A DNA stretch of 64,000 bases from Amylostereum areolatum (taxonomy: Eukaryota; Basidiomycota; Agaricomycetes; Russulales; Stereaceae): assembly GCA_012932865.1 (NCBI GenBank), contig SAXG01000030.1:248001-312000 (forward strand). Reading direction: 5' to 3'. The notes beneath the pieces were generated by a model. The model saw only the letters and a program-made list of their open reading frames with translations, made no database searches and was not told the DNA's origin. A program made the translations under genes and the position numbers. Shown piece after piece: positions 34,743 to 46,109 of the stretch; positions within the stretch are counted from its first letter, which is position 1, and every line of letters starts with the position of its first letter.

Positions 34743-35074
34743 TAATGCGTACGGAAACGGGCGAAATTTGGAGGGTATGTCCGATCGCTATGCGTACGCA
34801 ATTGGGCCAAATCGGCAACCTAGTCCGATCATATGTCCGTCCGGAAAGGGCTCATCGTGACCTGGGGCAACGCCGGTTCGAAAAGTGTCCAGGTCATGTG
34901 ACCTGAAGTCGCGTCGAAACATGGTCACAGTGCGTGCATCTCATTATTTGATCATTCACACACCCGTTGCTCAGCTGTTTTCAAAAAGAACATGCTAGAG
35001 GGTTACTTAGTAAACACATGAATCAATACATACAGCTGAACAGAGTAGTACGTGCAAAGTTATGTCGCTTATGG

Positions 35075-38040
35075 TCAATTTGGTACTAGGGCCGACTCAA
35101 TCAATTCCTGCCGCTGTTTCTCCGTGAGTCCGTTCAAGATAGCGACAAGCACCTCAAGAGCTGCTTCCTTCTTCAGAGAAGAGGCACCCTTTGGCACTGT
35201 GATCTGTCGTGTTGGAACCCGTAGCCAAGAGAGATGTGAGATAATGTCTGCCCGCTTGATGTTCGAGAAGTTGTCGGGGTTGGACCAATATTCTGGATTG
35301 AGATTGACATTAATTGCTTCAACTTTTGCCTTGCGCTCATCATCTCGCTGTCGTTTTGCCACACGATCTTCAAGGAGTTGTACCCGCTTCCTCTTCATAC
35401 TCTCCACATGCTCTGCACGAGCAGCCCTATCCTGTACGGCACTATCGAGGACCCGTCCTTCTTTGCGAACGAATGACGAAAGGGAAGGAGTGTTGTCAAG
35501 GGCAGCAGTTTCCCATTTATCCGTGCCATTGAACTTGTGAACGGTCTTTGCGTTCCAGCTCTCGAGTGTCATACTTGGCTTTGAATGGCGCCCATCTCGG
35601 AACCAGCCAAAAGATCCCTCCGAAAGATCGTTTGCTGCATCTGACGCTGCAGCTTCAAGCTCGGCAGGTGTAGCAGTGGTGATATGGCTTCCAGGTGCAA
35701 ACTCCGTTGTGAACCGCTTCCATCCCTTGAGTGCGCCCCGCAGAAATGCGTGCAGGACGGGCTGAAGGAAAGGGAGACGGCCACTTTGACGGAGCCGATG
35801 TATGGCATAGATGGCCTCGGGACGTTCCCAATTTTGACCGTCAAGTGTCGCTGTGGAGTAGGCTTGACTTTCGGTGGTCAGAAGGATTGTCGGGTCGTTG
35901 AGCAGGGATTGACAGTGTGAGAGAACATGGTCATGGTAGGGGCCAAGGAGGAGAGCATTGTCAGCGCTTCGAATATAGCGCATATATGGGTGGCTGATAG
36001 CTTGGGAGTAGAGGGTGAGAACTGCGAGTTCGGTGAGTGTGGGGGGATCACAGAGAGCCTTGTGTAGATTCTGTTCTAAGTGATTGAAGTCTCCGGATTC
36101 CTTGGTATCGCGTACAATCAAGAGGAACTCGGCGTAGATGTCTAGGTGAACGAGTAGTTCACCAGCACCTTCGCCGAACGTCCCGAATCGTGTGTTGCTG
36201 GTGTCCGGAAACTGTACAACGTAGCCGAGGGTGATCTGGAAGAACCAACGGTAATGGTCTTGCTGGCCTTTCTTCGAGTTCTTGTGCCGAAAGTACGCGC
36301 CGGCGAGCTTGGTGGTCTTGATGCCACCACCGGTGGAGACAGCTTCAGCGTGCACCTTCGATGATGATGCGGACTTGTCGGCAACGGCGGCAGCATTGTC
36401 CTTGTTGAATAGAAGAAGGGGCGGCACTGCACCCGACTCGACTGCTTCATCTGATGACCACCATTCTTTCATCTCGCGCGCACCCCATTTGAATGCGTTC
36501 ATCTCCTTGTGCATTCCGCATCCTGCCCAGATAAACAGATCTATCCAACGCCGTTCTTCATCACTGAGTGCATCGAAGCGCTCCTGGCCAAGCTGCCGAA
36601 GAGCAGCACCCCGAGCGTGCCCTGCGTGGGTCATCCGTTCCTTCTCGTCTAACCGCTCCCATGTGTCAATCCCTCCAGCGTTGCGAATGCACTGCTCTGT
36701 ATAGCCTTGCAGAAACAAGACGAACTCGAGGTTTGACAACGTTGCAAGCGCGTCTTGACCACGCTGCTCCCGATCCACATCACGCTTGAGATTTTCGATG
36801 AGTTCCGCCAGCTGCTTTTGGTCGTTAGCGTGGTCACTGAGCATGCCTTTGAGCTTGGCAAGGATTTCGGCCAGAGCGATCGGGTTATTGGCACCGAGGG
36901 GGCTTCGGTTGTGGAGGTCGATGAGGTCAAGAATGCGCTGCTTCAAGCCGCGCAGCTGCTCCGCACTCGTGTGGTCGGGGGCAGTCCTTAGTGGAAGCAT
37001 ACGCTTGACGCGAGTGGCCGGTTCTCCGGTTGAGCCATCGTCTGGGAGCTTGATATCGAGAAATGTTGTCTCGTAATGTATATTCTTGTGCGAGGTTCCA
37101 TCGCCCGCGACAGTAAAGGCTGGAGATCCCACCAAATCAGTATACAACAACGACCAAGGCCGGAGGGCACGTACCCGTTGCTTGCTGAAGCTCGCTGGCG
37201 ACCTGTAGATCGGACAGAACGCGGCTCTCGAGGTTGATGCGCCGCACGCTGTGCCGATCAATGTCGCCGACAACTTCGATGCCGACAACCCTTAGAACTC
37301 GGCGAATAACGCGCGAGACATTGCGAAATGGAAGGCCATCTTGCACCAGCGATCGCACCAGACGGCGTACTTTGTCCGTAAATATCCCCTTCTCCTTGAG
37401 AACGAATGTCTTGATCCCTTTTACTGTCGCGCTTGCAAGCGCGCGCTCGATGGCCTTCGGGCGACTTTTGAGGCCGTGTGCAACGCGTTTGCGGAGCGCA
37501 TCGTTCTTCTTCCGCAATCTTGAAATGAGCTGGGTTGTGTGCTGCACTCCTTGATCGCGTTTGGATCGTGACGAAGTGGGTGGTGACGCGGGAGATGGCC
37601 GGGCTTGGGGTTTGGATGGTGATGTAGTTGGGATGTGTGGGATGTGAGCTTGAGCATTGGCAACATTCTTCCGGTCCAAGGCCTTGAGCTCTCGATGAAG
37701 CAGATAGTTCTCCTCCTAGAGCATGTATTAGTATATTGAAACACCCTACACGGTCGATGCGCACCTTCAGCTTCCTCTGCCCATTCTGCGCTCGGAGAAC
37801 CTGCCGGGTCACATTGTGGACCTTTCTCCGGGCCTCTGCCAGCTTCTCCTGCACAGACTTGAGTACATTTGATGCTGAGTTGCTGATACTTGAATTAGAT
37901 GACGAGGATCTCGTGGTTGTTGGGCTTGGGGGGTGGTTCTCCTTGACAGGACTGTGTGCAAACACCCGGGCAGCTTGAACAGATGCTTTTTGTGCTGAAG
38001 ATCGCGGTTTTTTTCGCAGAAAAGGGAGATGGGGGCTCAT
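35075..38040 (-). CDS. Large transposon-encoded protein of unnamed family (candidate transposase)
   Basis: Three exons: 38040-37765, 37715-37175 and 37119-35075, separated by 49- and 55-nt GT..AG introns. They give 953 residues. The N-terminal third is basic and coiled (SVQEKLAEARRKVHNVTRQ, then RLRKKNDALRKRVAHGLKS) and is followed by RRLVRSLVQDGLPFRNVSRV and RVLRVVGIEVVGDIDRHSV. The core contains FTVAGDGTSHKNIHYETTFL, DHANDQKQLAELIENL, WAGCGMHKEMNAFKWGA, NSKKGQQDHYRWFF and VQFPDTSNTRFG, then a helical region (LYSQAISHPYMRYIRSADN). The pattern of acidic and His residues after beta-like strands suggests an RNase H-like fold (inference). Proteins like it are widespread in mushrooms. It is the only large protein of the outer element, hence the candidate transposase. 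Confidence 0.72.
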
Positions 38041-38609
38041 TAGGCAATATGATATACCATAGAGATAAATATAAAAGGAGCGAAAGACGCGAAAACGCGT
38101 TCTAGAGGGTTGTGTCGAGGTGTGTTGAAGGAGGAAGACATCGAGACGGGAGACGCTACGCGTCGATAAACACGCTTACATAACACGCGTCGCTGCCAAA
38201 AGAACGCGTTTGGACGTCGTACAAAGAAATTCGAGATGAGTTGAACCATCACAAGATGGCTCGAAAGGCCTCGACGATAAATCAGTTAAAATTGGTTTAT
38301 CGGTTTTGTTCAGAACGGAATTGCAATATATGTCTTCAGGAGCTCACTCCTGACGTACTTCGATGTTTAAACGCACAATTTTGAACTTCTGCTCTGAACA
38401 AAATGAACAATGCTATTTTAGATGATTTTACATGCTCTCAAACTATTTTATTTGTGTGCGAGGTCGCTGGGAACTGTGCAGACCATCCTCGCAAGTGGAG
38501 AAAGGCTCGACGCGTCGAAACGCCGTGGACGCTTTCGGAGTTTGAATTGGCGTGCGTTGCCCCAGGTCACTCATCGGTGCTGAGGTTCGATCCATAATGC
38601 GTACGGATG

Positions 38610-39375
38610 CAGACTCCTACCCATCCACTCCACTCGCGGCTTTCGGCCCCCCCTTACCCGAACAACCCACCTCAAGAGCTCGTAGAGCGACTGGCACTTT
38701 TGGGCATGACTCAGCCTGCCCCTGCCCCGCCTCCTCCCGCCTTCTCAGGTCTTCTTTCCCAATTCGGACAGCTGGCGCTCTTTCGCCGAGGTGCCGAGGC
38801 ATGTCGCATTCTTCAGTCTCTCGAGTCCCGGATTTGCATCATCCTTGTGTCGTTTCGGTTTCGCTTGCTCACTCTACATATTCTGCACATTAATTTGTAC
38901 CAGGGAGTGTTCTTTATTCCACTTCTATTACAGTTTTGATGAGCCCTCCGTGTTTGCGATGCCATTGCAGTCGCGGTCACACCTGAGTCGGGGTTGCACT
39001 CATCAAGCGGCCTCGTACAGTCCAAGCGCAGCCTCGCGCACCACCGGACGTTGTCGTTGTAGGGTTCATACAGCAGATGCAAGTGTATTCATTCAGATAC
39101 TTGTATGTACACACCCGTGGAGTAGCACACAGACCAATGTAACAAGTCGGAATGGCATACAGGGCACGCACTCTGGAAAATGCGAAGTACTCGGCATCTC
39201 GGCGAAAGAGCGCCAGCTGTCCGAATTGGGAAAGAAGACCTGAGAAGGCGGGAGGAGGCGGGGCAGGGGCAGGCTGAGTCATGCCCAAAAGTGCCAGTCG
39301 CTCTACGAGCTCTTGAGGTGGGTTGTTCGGGTAAGGGGGGGCCGAAAGCCGCGAGTGGAGTGGATGGGTAGTCTG
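38610..39375. repeat. Foldback: imperfect 188-bp inverted repeat with 391-bp spacer
   Basis: The arm at 38610-38798 recurs in reverse complement at 39190-39375 with only a few differences. Both arms can encode PLHSRLSAPPYPNNPPQELV and LALLGMTQPAPAPPPPAF in opposite directions. In the right arm this is part of a minus-strand frame beginning near 39537. It lies within the right part of the outer transposon. Confidence 0.85.
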
Positions 39376-39626
39376 GTACGGATGAGGGGGTACGAGAGCA
39401 AAAATCAGTCCCAAAAGACGGCCAGATGATGAGTACCTGTCCCTGACGGCGACATACCCGGGCGGGGTCGGCCCCTCACGCCGGCCTGCGGCGAAAATGA
39501 CCTTAGTCGCCAGCGATGTCCGATCCGTAATGCGCACGGAACTGGTCTCGAAAGGGCAACCCCAATCCTAATGCGCACGGAAGAGGGGCAAAATCGTGCG
39601 TACGTATTGGCCCAAAATCGCCGATT

Positions 39627-39662
39627 TAGGATCGGAGTTGCTGGGGGATACGCCGGGGGCCT
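39627..39662 (-). repeat. Outer element terminal inverted repeat, right
   Basis: Reverse-complement partner of 31224-31259, ending GGGGGCCT before the GACGCAGT duplication at 39663-39670. Confidence 0.88.
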
Positions 39663-39670
39663 GACGCAGT
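39663..39670. repeat. 8-bp target-site duplication, right copy (GACGCAGT)
   Basis: Identical to 31216-31223. It marks the outer element's right boundary. Confidence 0.9.
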
Positions 39671-41548
39671 CTCTGCATCATCGACTTGTGTTGATTTCTC
39701 CCACCACCATACAGTACACCACCAGCAGATCCTTCAGCTTCATTCCGATATCATGCCCCTGAGTGTGATGCTAGCGTGACACCGGATGGAATCCAAAAAT
39801 GTCATGCTGATATCAGACTCAACGGGCTCCCTTGGGTCGGAAGCTGAGTTCCTTCGGATTCAATCCAATTATCTTACTAAGCTCGTCAAGGAGCAATCGG
39901 CGGGATGCTGGCTCAAATCATGCTTATCGCAATCTTATCATCCCAATGTGGAAGCAAACAAAGCATCGTAATATATATATCATTCCGAGAACTACCATAC
40001 AAAGTACATGGGGGGTGTTACAGGATGTCTACGGGTCCAAAAGGAGGAATGAAAAATGAATTAGAGTGTGTTACCTGGCATGCCAGCAAAACGGGATTGA
40101 GATAACCTAGCAAGTGCCAGCGAGCAAAAACCAGAGACCCAGGGGGACCGAGAGCGAGGAGCGAGACGACAACCACAGGCCAAGACTGCAAGCAAAGACC
40201 GAGACCGCGAGTAGAGACCAAGAACACGAGGAAAGACCGAGAGCAAAGCCCATAAGTGCGAAAGAGCCCTCGGCAACAAGAGATCCCCAGGGGTACTAGT
40301 AGGGCCTATACATGAGTGGCGTGGTGAGACAGACGAGCAGGAAGTGAGAGATACTAACACGCACCCAGGCTGTTGTCTCAATGCTACTCATGCTCATGAG
40401 AGAGCGGGCTGGAGACCTCGACATTGATGTGAGCGAAGGGGAAAGGGTGGGGTGGTCAAAGCCCACTCTTTGAGGAGATTCCGATATGTGATTCCGGTCT
40501 CGAAATCAGCTATACCGGGGTCTCCAGTGGTAGATGAGATGCTGTGGCCAGGTGGAGGGAGTTGACGTTGAGCGGTGGAGGTGGTGAGAGGAAACAAGAA
40601 CGACACCGCGCGACGACGAAAATTGACATTGCTTACATAATCGACTTCAGACTCATCGCGCGGGGACTCCGTTCTTTCCACTTCTTACAAATGCCAGTGA
40701 AATGGGCTTGAAACCGACGGACCAGCTTGTGCTCACGCTGACTTTGGCGTGGAATTGGCTTACACTGACGGAAAAGCGGGATGGAACTCGAATCAGGGGT
40801 TTAGATTCAAGCTGACGTGCAGCCAGCGTGAACCTCCGGTCACGCCATTCGACTCACCCCAACTGGCCATCATAGATTGATGCTGAGGCAACTGCTGGTG
40901 GTGTAGATACTCAGATCCGTGCACTGACAGAACACTTGGAAGGGGCCCTCAAGCTTGAGCTTGATCCCCCGTGCCGCAAAGTCGAACTTTCGGCTTTACT
41001 CTAGAATACATCATGTAAGTACTACTGCTAGTAAGTAACTTGAAGTACTTACCTGATCCAGGCCATCCTACAGTGAGGAGGTGATTGGCCCGACTCTGGT
41101 GATATGTCTCCCTGTCTGAAAGCAACGCACGTCGAATCTGATACTCTATCGCTAGCCTGCAGCAGAAATATTCGACCCGTGGGTGCAAGTCTCGTCGTTT
41201 TGGCAGCATTCTATCCGCGTTGTTGTATGTGCCTTGCACATAAGAAACCCCTGCAAGCCAAGTAAGTAGCTTTGTGCGTCATGACATCACGATTCTGGGA
41301 TCCCAGGCAGGAAGCAGCTTCCAAAGCACGCGTCCCAAGCATGTCTCATTCCTTCCTGGAAGCATCGGCCACGAGGAGAACGCACGGGCCACACACCGAC
41401 GGAAGCACCAGGGATTTCTATGTAATCAATTGAATTCTACTTGCGTCTATCCAAAGTTTGTCCACATCCAACACCGAGGCGATAGTAAGACCAGAGAAGC
41501 AAAGCGAGATCTAAGTAGGGAGCGGCAGTCATCATCCAGGGCCCGGTT
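39671..41548. other. Intergenic, possible LTR remnant
   Basis: No coding gene recognised. At 39789-40022 the minus strand begins TGTAACACCCCCC, a start common to fungal Ty3-type LTRs. The 5-mer GGATG borders both sides (39784-39788 and 40023-40027), so a 234-bp solo LTR is possible but weakly supported. The rest, including a purine-rich CCGAGA-like stretch at 40130-40260, has no recognised feature. Confidence 0.35.
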
Positions 41549-44277
41549 CTAGTTCTGCGGGAGCATGAACCCGTCGAAGAACGTCGCTATCGCAGAGGCG
41601 TCAGTGGGACAGACACGACCCAGCGTAGAATCCAAGGCTCACCGATCCCGGCGTGGTCCGCCACGTCCGTCACCATCGAGACGTACTGGTCAGGACGAAC
41701 GACGACGACGCATCCGACCTGGGGGTCGATCCCGTACTGCTCGTACACATGCCCATGGCCCGCGTGATACGTCACGTCGTCCGCGAACCTGAAACCCGCC
41801 AACGCGCACGATGAGCACCCATCCAACCGGCAAGAGAGAACGAAGAAAGCGGTGCGCACAGCTTGAAGTAGTCCCTGTACCCGTACTTGCCCTTCCGCGG
41901 CCTGAACAACTCGCTGAACTCCTCGGACTCCACCGCCGTCCTCGGACTCCCCAGCACCGCCAAACACTCCACCGCCGCATCGACATCCGCGCCCTTGGGC
42001 GTGTACCGCACCACGGGGCTCCCGGGGTCCTTCTCCAAGAACTGGCAGAGCGCGTCCAGGCGCGCGCGGCACGCCGAGATACGCACGTCGCCCGCGAAGA
42101 CGATGATGCGCCAGCGCCCGTCCGAGGGGAGGAGGTCCCCGAGCTCGAACGGCTGCGCGCTGGCCATGCAGACGACCGAGTGCGACTTGAGGCGCGGACC
42201 AACGGGCAACTTGGACGCGAGGACGGGCGCGTCGGGCTCGGGGCCCTTGCGCACGAGGACGCTGTCGCCGTAGTTGACGCTTGTGCCGCACATGAACTGG
42301 GGGTGCAAGGCAAGACCGGCGTTAGGGGGCTGGCTCGAAGGAGAGAGGCAAGGGCCGAGATGTACCTGGTTGTTCTTCGCGAACGCTTTCTTGAACTCGA
42401 CCATGGAGATGCCCGTTTCGTCGAAGACGTCCTTCTGCGGACGCCCGGAGAAGAGCCTCGAGAACTGGACGTTCGGGTCAGCAATGGCTCCCCGTCTGAG
42501 GTTGCGTTTTGCTCACCTGGTGGTCGAACTCAATGAGTTCGTTGGCGACCTCGCTCCGCTCTGGGTGGTAGGTGTCTAGGATCTTCGGGTCGGCCTTGCC
42601 TTGCAGGACATGCGCAATCTTCCACGTGAGGTTGTATGTGTCTTGCATACTGATGTTCATGCCCTACGCGCAGATACACCGATGAGTACACCAACACCAG
42701 GAGCAATGAAGAAAACAAGACATACTTGGCCGGCCTTAGGCGAGTGTGTATGCATCGCATCGCCTGCACAGAACACCCTGTTGTCCCACACCCACTGGTC
42801 CGACAACCGCTGGCCGATCTCGTAGCAAGTGAACCAGTCGATCTCCGGCATCTCGATCTTGAACGGTGCCATGATGTTGTTCGCGGCCACCATAATTTTT
42901 TCGGGGGTGACGTCGGCGCGGTTGGGTCGCTGTCCCGCCGGTGGCTGAGGGAGCTGGATGTACAGACGCACGATCTGATCTTCGCCTAGAAGGACCAGCA
43001 GTAGTATCAGCCAATGCACAAACAAGTGGGAAGGGATGAACGAACGAGGAATGACCATGACAGACCCATGGTTGGCCGAATGTATGGTGGAGAACATGCG
43101 GATATCCGGGAAGTCCCTAAGGCGGTAAGACTCAGTATCCTGTCCAGCCACCTGGGCAAGATGGAAAGACGCACGTCACCGGGATGCCATCAACAACACC
43201 CCAAAAATAGTTGGCGCTCTCGCCCTCGAGCTTGAACCCAAGCGCGTTGCGCACCCAGCTCCTTGCGCCATCCGTCCCGACCACAAAGCGCGCCTTAACC
43301 TCCTCGAGCACAGACTCCTCTGGGAGCCCCCGCGGCGCGGCGTCGATGGCATCATCCCCAAAGACGTTACTGCGGTATAGGCCATCGCCGGCGAGAGGGT
43401 GGAACTGGGCAGGCTTGGCCTCCGCGGCGCTAAGGTGGCGCAGACGCACGCTGACGCGGTCCTTGGGATCGTTCGAGAGCGCGGACGACCCGAGCGCGGG
43501 CAGCGTCAGCGCGTCAGGGGCCACACCGCGCTCGACGAAGACGCGAGGCTGGCCTTCGGCGTCCTGGGACCAGGCAGCCATTTTATCCAGGAAGACGCGC
43601 TGAGGGATCACATCAATCGCGTGAGACGGACGTGGGGATGCATAGGGAGACGCACCTCGACGCGGCCTTGATGGATAGTCGAATGATGGAAGCGGGACAC
43701 GTCAGGATATGTCTGGAAGTGAATGCGGGTGGAGTTAGAGGCGGGTGGGAAAAGACAAAGATGGCGGACGCACGATGGGAGCACGGCCTGTGCGCTCCAG
43801 CTTCCCGTTCTCCCCGGAGGGGTTCCAGAAACACACCTCGACCATCTCGTTCACCTCCCGGAGAAGCTGGGACGCGATGTCGAGCGATTGAAGGATCTGT
43901 AATCGAACGAAGGAGGTTAGCACCGTATAAAGATAGTATGCGTAAGATAGAAACGCGCCTCTAATGAGCGCGGTGTCAGACCATCAGCTTGTCCTGTGAA
44001 TATCTACGCTCGAAAGTTAGGACATGGCACGGCGACGAGCATGGAAAGCTTCTCACTTTGGTGCTCCTCTTGTCCACGATACGCACGGTGAATTCGCCCT
44101 TGCTGTATCGAGCGAGCGTTGCAGCACACATAAGCCCAGCGGGCCCCTGCAACCATCGTATTAGCCCGTAGCCCAGCGTGCGCATACAGACGAACATACG
44201 GCGCCAATGATGAGAACATCGACCTCGGAGGTCTTGGAAACGCCCTGGGTGTCTATCTGAGAGCTGGAGGCGGTCAT
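41549..44277 (-). CDS. Phenol 2-monooxygenase-like FAD hydroxylase
   Basis: A multi-exon gene starting MTASSSQIDTQGV at 44277 and ending GFMLPQN before the stop at 41549-41551. The FAD-binding motif is split by an intron (DVLIIGA, then GPAGLMCAATLAR). The DG motif VGTDGARSWVRNALG lies near 43260. The GD motif CAGDAMHTHSPKAGQGMN spans an intron near 42660-42770. The C-terminal third is the thioredoxin-like domain of phenol hydroxylases (WRIIVFAGDVRISA, then GYRDYFK and VVVVRPDQYVSMV). The family ortho-hydroxylates phenols to catechols with NADPH and O2, feeding ring cleavage. A wood- or litter-decay role is likely but is inference. All signature residues are present. The GMC oxidoreductase at 47.6-50.4 kb may share the oxidative context. 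Confidence 0.9.
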
Positions 44278-46109
44278 GGTGGGCAAGGCAAGATGCAGCT
44301 TGAGGAGACATGTCGACCTTGCACCCTTTTATGCGGCGGTGTCGAGCGCCGACGGGTCAGTCTGTCATCGGGGGTGATACGGAGGTGACTCCGGCCCATG
44401 CTAGGAAGATGAAGCGAGGCGATGCAAATGGAGGAACAGATGCCAATGTCGTTCATAAGAATCAAGGAGGCGGAAAGCGGATGGTGTAGCAACAGCGAAA
44501 TCTGGCATAAGGCGCTGACATTGCTGACCGAAACGTCGCTGATGCCAACCACACACGCCTCTGGCCCGTCAATGCCCGCCCGGACGCTACGGCAATGAAG
44601 TAATCACATATACAATGTATGCGCGCTGAACACACATGAACACACATGCAGCAGTAGCCCAGTCCGATTCCAGAGCCTACAACAAGGCTGTGAGCCACAG
44701 CGGCACATAGGCGAACGGCAAACGACGTACCATGTAGAATACTTATTGGTGTATCCAGCCGCCGTCCACATGAACCTGCTCCATTCAGTCACATCATTCC
44801 AGCGCTCGCACGGTAGACGCTGTCTAAACTCCATGGATTCAGAGCGTATCAAGCCACGTCGAGCGTACTTCCCCTCCTTCGAAGTTGCTATTGTCTAGAC
44901 ATCGGTTGGCCGTTGGCGTCTGTCGTCAAATCACCGGAATGGAGTAAGTCGCGGTGGTTAAGCAGTCATCCCGACGCGTGATTCATGAGTCAGTCAGTCG
45001 AGCCGTCAAGTTAAAAGAAGAAGGGAGGTGAGATGGAAAAAGTTGGCGGGGAGACAAGTCGCGATAAGTTATTATCGAATGAGAGAGAGTGGTCCGGAAG
45101 ATGCCGAAATATAGATCACGTGCCATTACAAAAAAGACGCGTGTTGGGTTGAGCGACGCGTTCGTTTCCCCTTTCAACTTGCCCCGAACAATTACGATTT
45201 ATAATATCTTTTCCCGACTTGTAATCTGGTGGAGAATTGTCGCGAATGACTTCTACGAAATACAGTACAGTTCCTCTCGTGCAATGTACATCACAGGCCG
45301 GTAAGCGGACATTCCGTCATGGTCTCGGACAGCATACTTATACTTAGTACATATGATGTAGTACGTCCGGTTGAAGGTTGCTCAATGGCAGGCCCTACAC
45401 GCTGTTCCAGGGGGCTTGGATCGACGCGGTCAAATGTGATACAGCTGCACTTCGAACGGAAGAAAATCGTCGCCTGTCTGTGAGAACAATACGTATTCTT
45501 TCTGTGCCATCTTGGCTTTAACGTTGAGCTAGTTGCTTATCCTTGTTTTCTTCCGACTGACCCCGGAACTATCATATGTCTCTGATTCTTAGCCTTTCGA
45601 GAACATTATCAAGGCGTGGCGCAGACCCCCGAAACTCCCCGTTTCTCGACCAGCCGACGGTCCGTCTCCTCCCGTCCTGTGTTCGCCTACATGTACTTAC
45701 TGAAACCGTTCAGCGTGTGCAAGGTCCCACGATCATTATCCTGACCTCGACAATGGTCCGCGAAATCTATCGCACGTCCAAGGTCCGCTCCGGAACGCGT
45801 ATCCAAAGAGCCTCTTGCAGGGCCCACCCACACAAACTCCGTACCACGTTCCGTCTCTCGGCGGCGGCATCTGCGACAGCCTGCCCTCCTTCTCCTGGTT
45901 CATCACTGCTGCGTCCGATGCCGACGTCCCACACGCGATGGTTTCCGACTCCACATCTATAACAACCTCGACGCTCGACCCAGAGGAAATGCTAGCGCAC
46001 CTTCCGGTACCGTCTCGCCCCCCGCTTTCCCCGCCTTACGTCTTTCTTCTCCCGCTTCTTTTATCAGCCCCACGCACACATTTAGCAGTAGAAGACCCCG
46101 GATAACGTC
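44278..46109. other. Intergenic between divergent monooxygenase and kinase genes
   Basis: A 1.8-kb divergent promoter region between the phenol monooxygenase (-) and the protein kinase (+). Short open frames show no family resemblance. Nothing else recognised. Confidence 0.5.

Larger units (their letters stand above)
31224..39662. mobile_element. Outer DNA transposon, unclassified, 8-bp TSD
   Basis: The ends are inverted repeats of about 36 bp beginning AGGCCCCCGGCGTATCCCCC, with one mismatch (left 31224-31259, right 39627-39662), flanked by the perfect 8-bp duplication GACGCAGT. Without the inner Tc1-type element it is about 4.95 kb. It encodes one recognisable protein (35075-38040, minus) and a foldback structure near its right end. 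An octamer TGCG(T/C)ACG recurs near both ends at 34746, 34791, 38598, 39531, 39572 and 39597, resembling subterminal transposase-binding repeats. The 8-bp duplication is shared with hAT and KDZ elements. The protein shows neither the hAT dimerisation motif nor a KDZ signature that I can recognise, so I leave the superfamily open. Confidence 0.88.

Noticed and set aside
35075..38040. KDZ (Kyakuja-Dileera-Zisupton) transposase assignment, suggested by the 8-bp duplication
   Set aside because: I do not see the KDZ signature motifs or cysteine clusters. The duplication length alone is not diagnostic, so the family was left unnamed.
38582..38600. GGTTCGATCC resembling a tRNA B box
   Set aside because: The flanking bases do not form a T-arm stem and no acceptor, D- or anticodon arm can be drawn upstream. 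It lies in transposon sequence.
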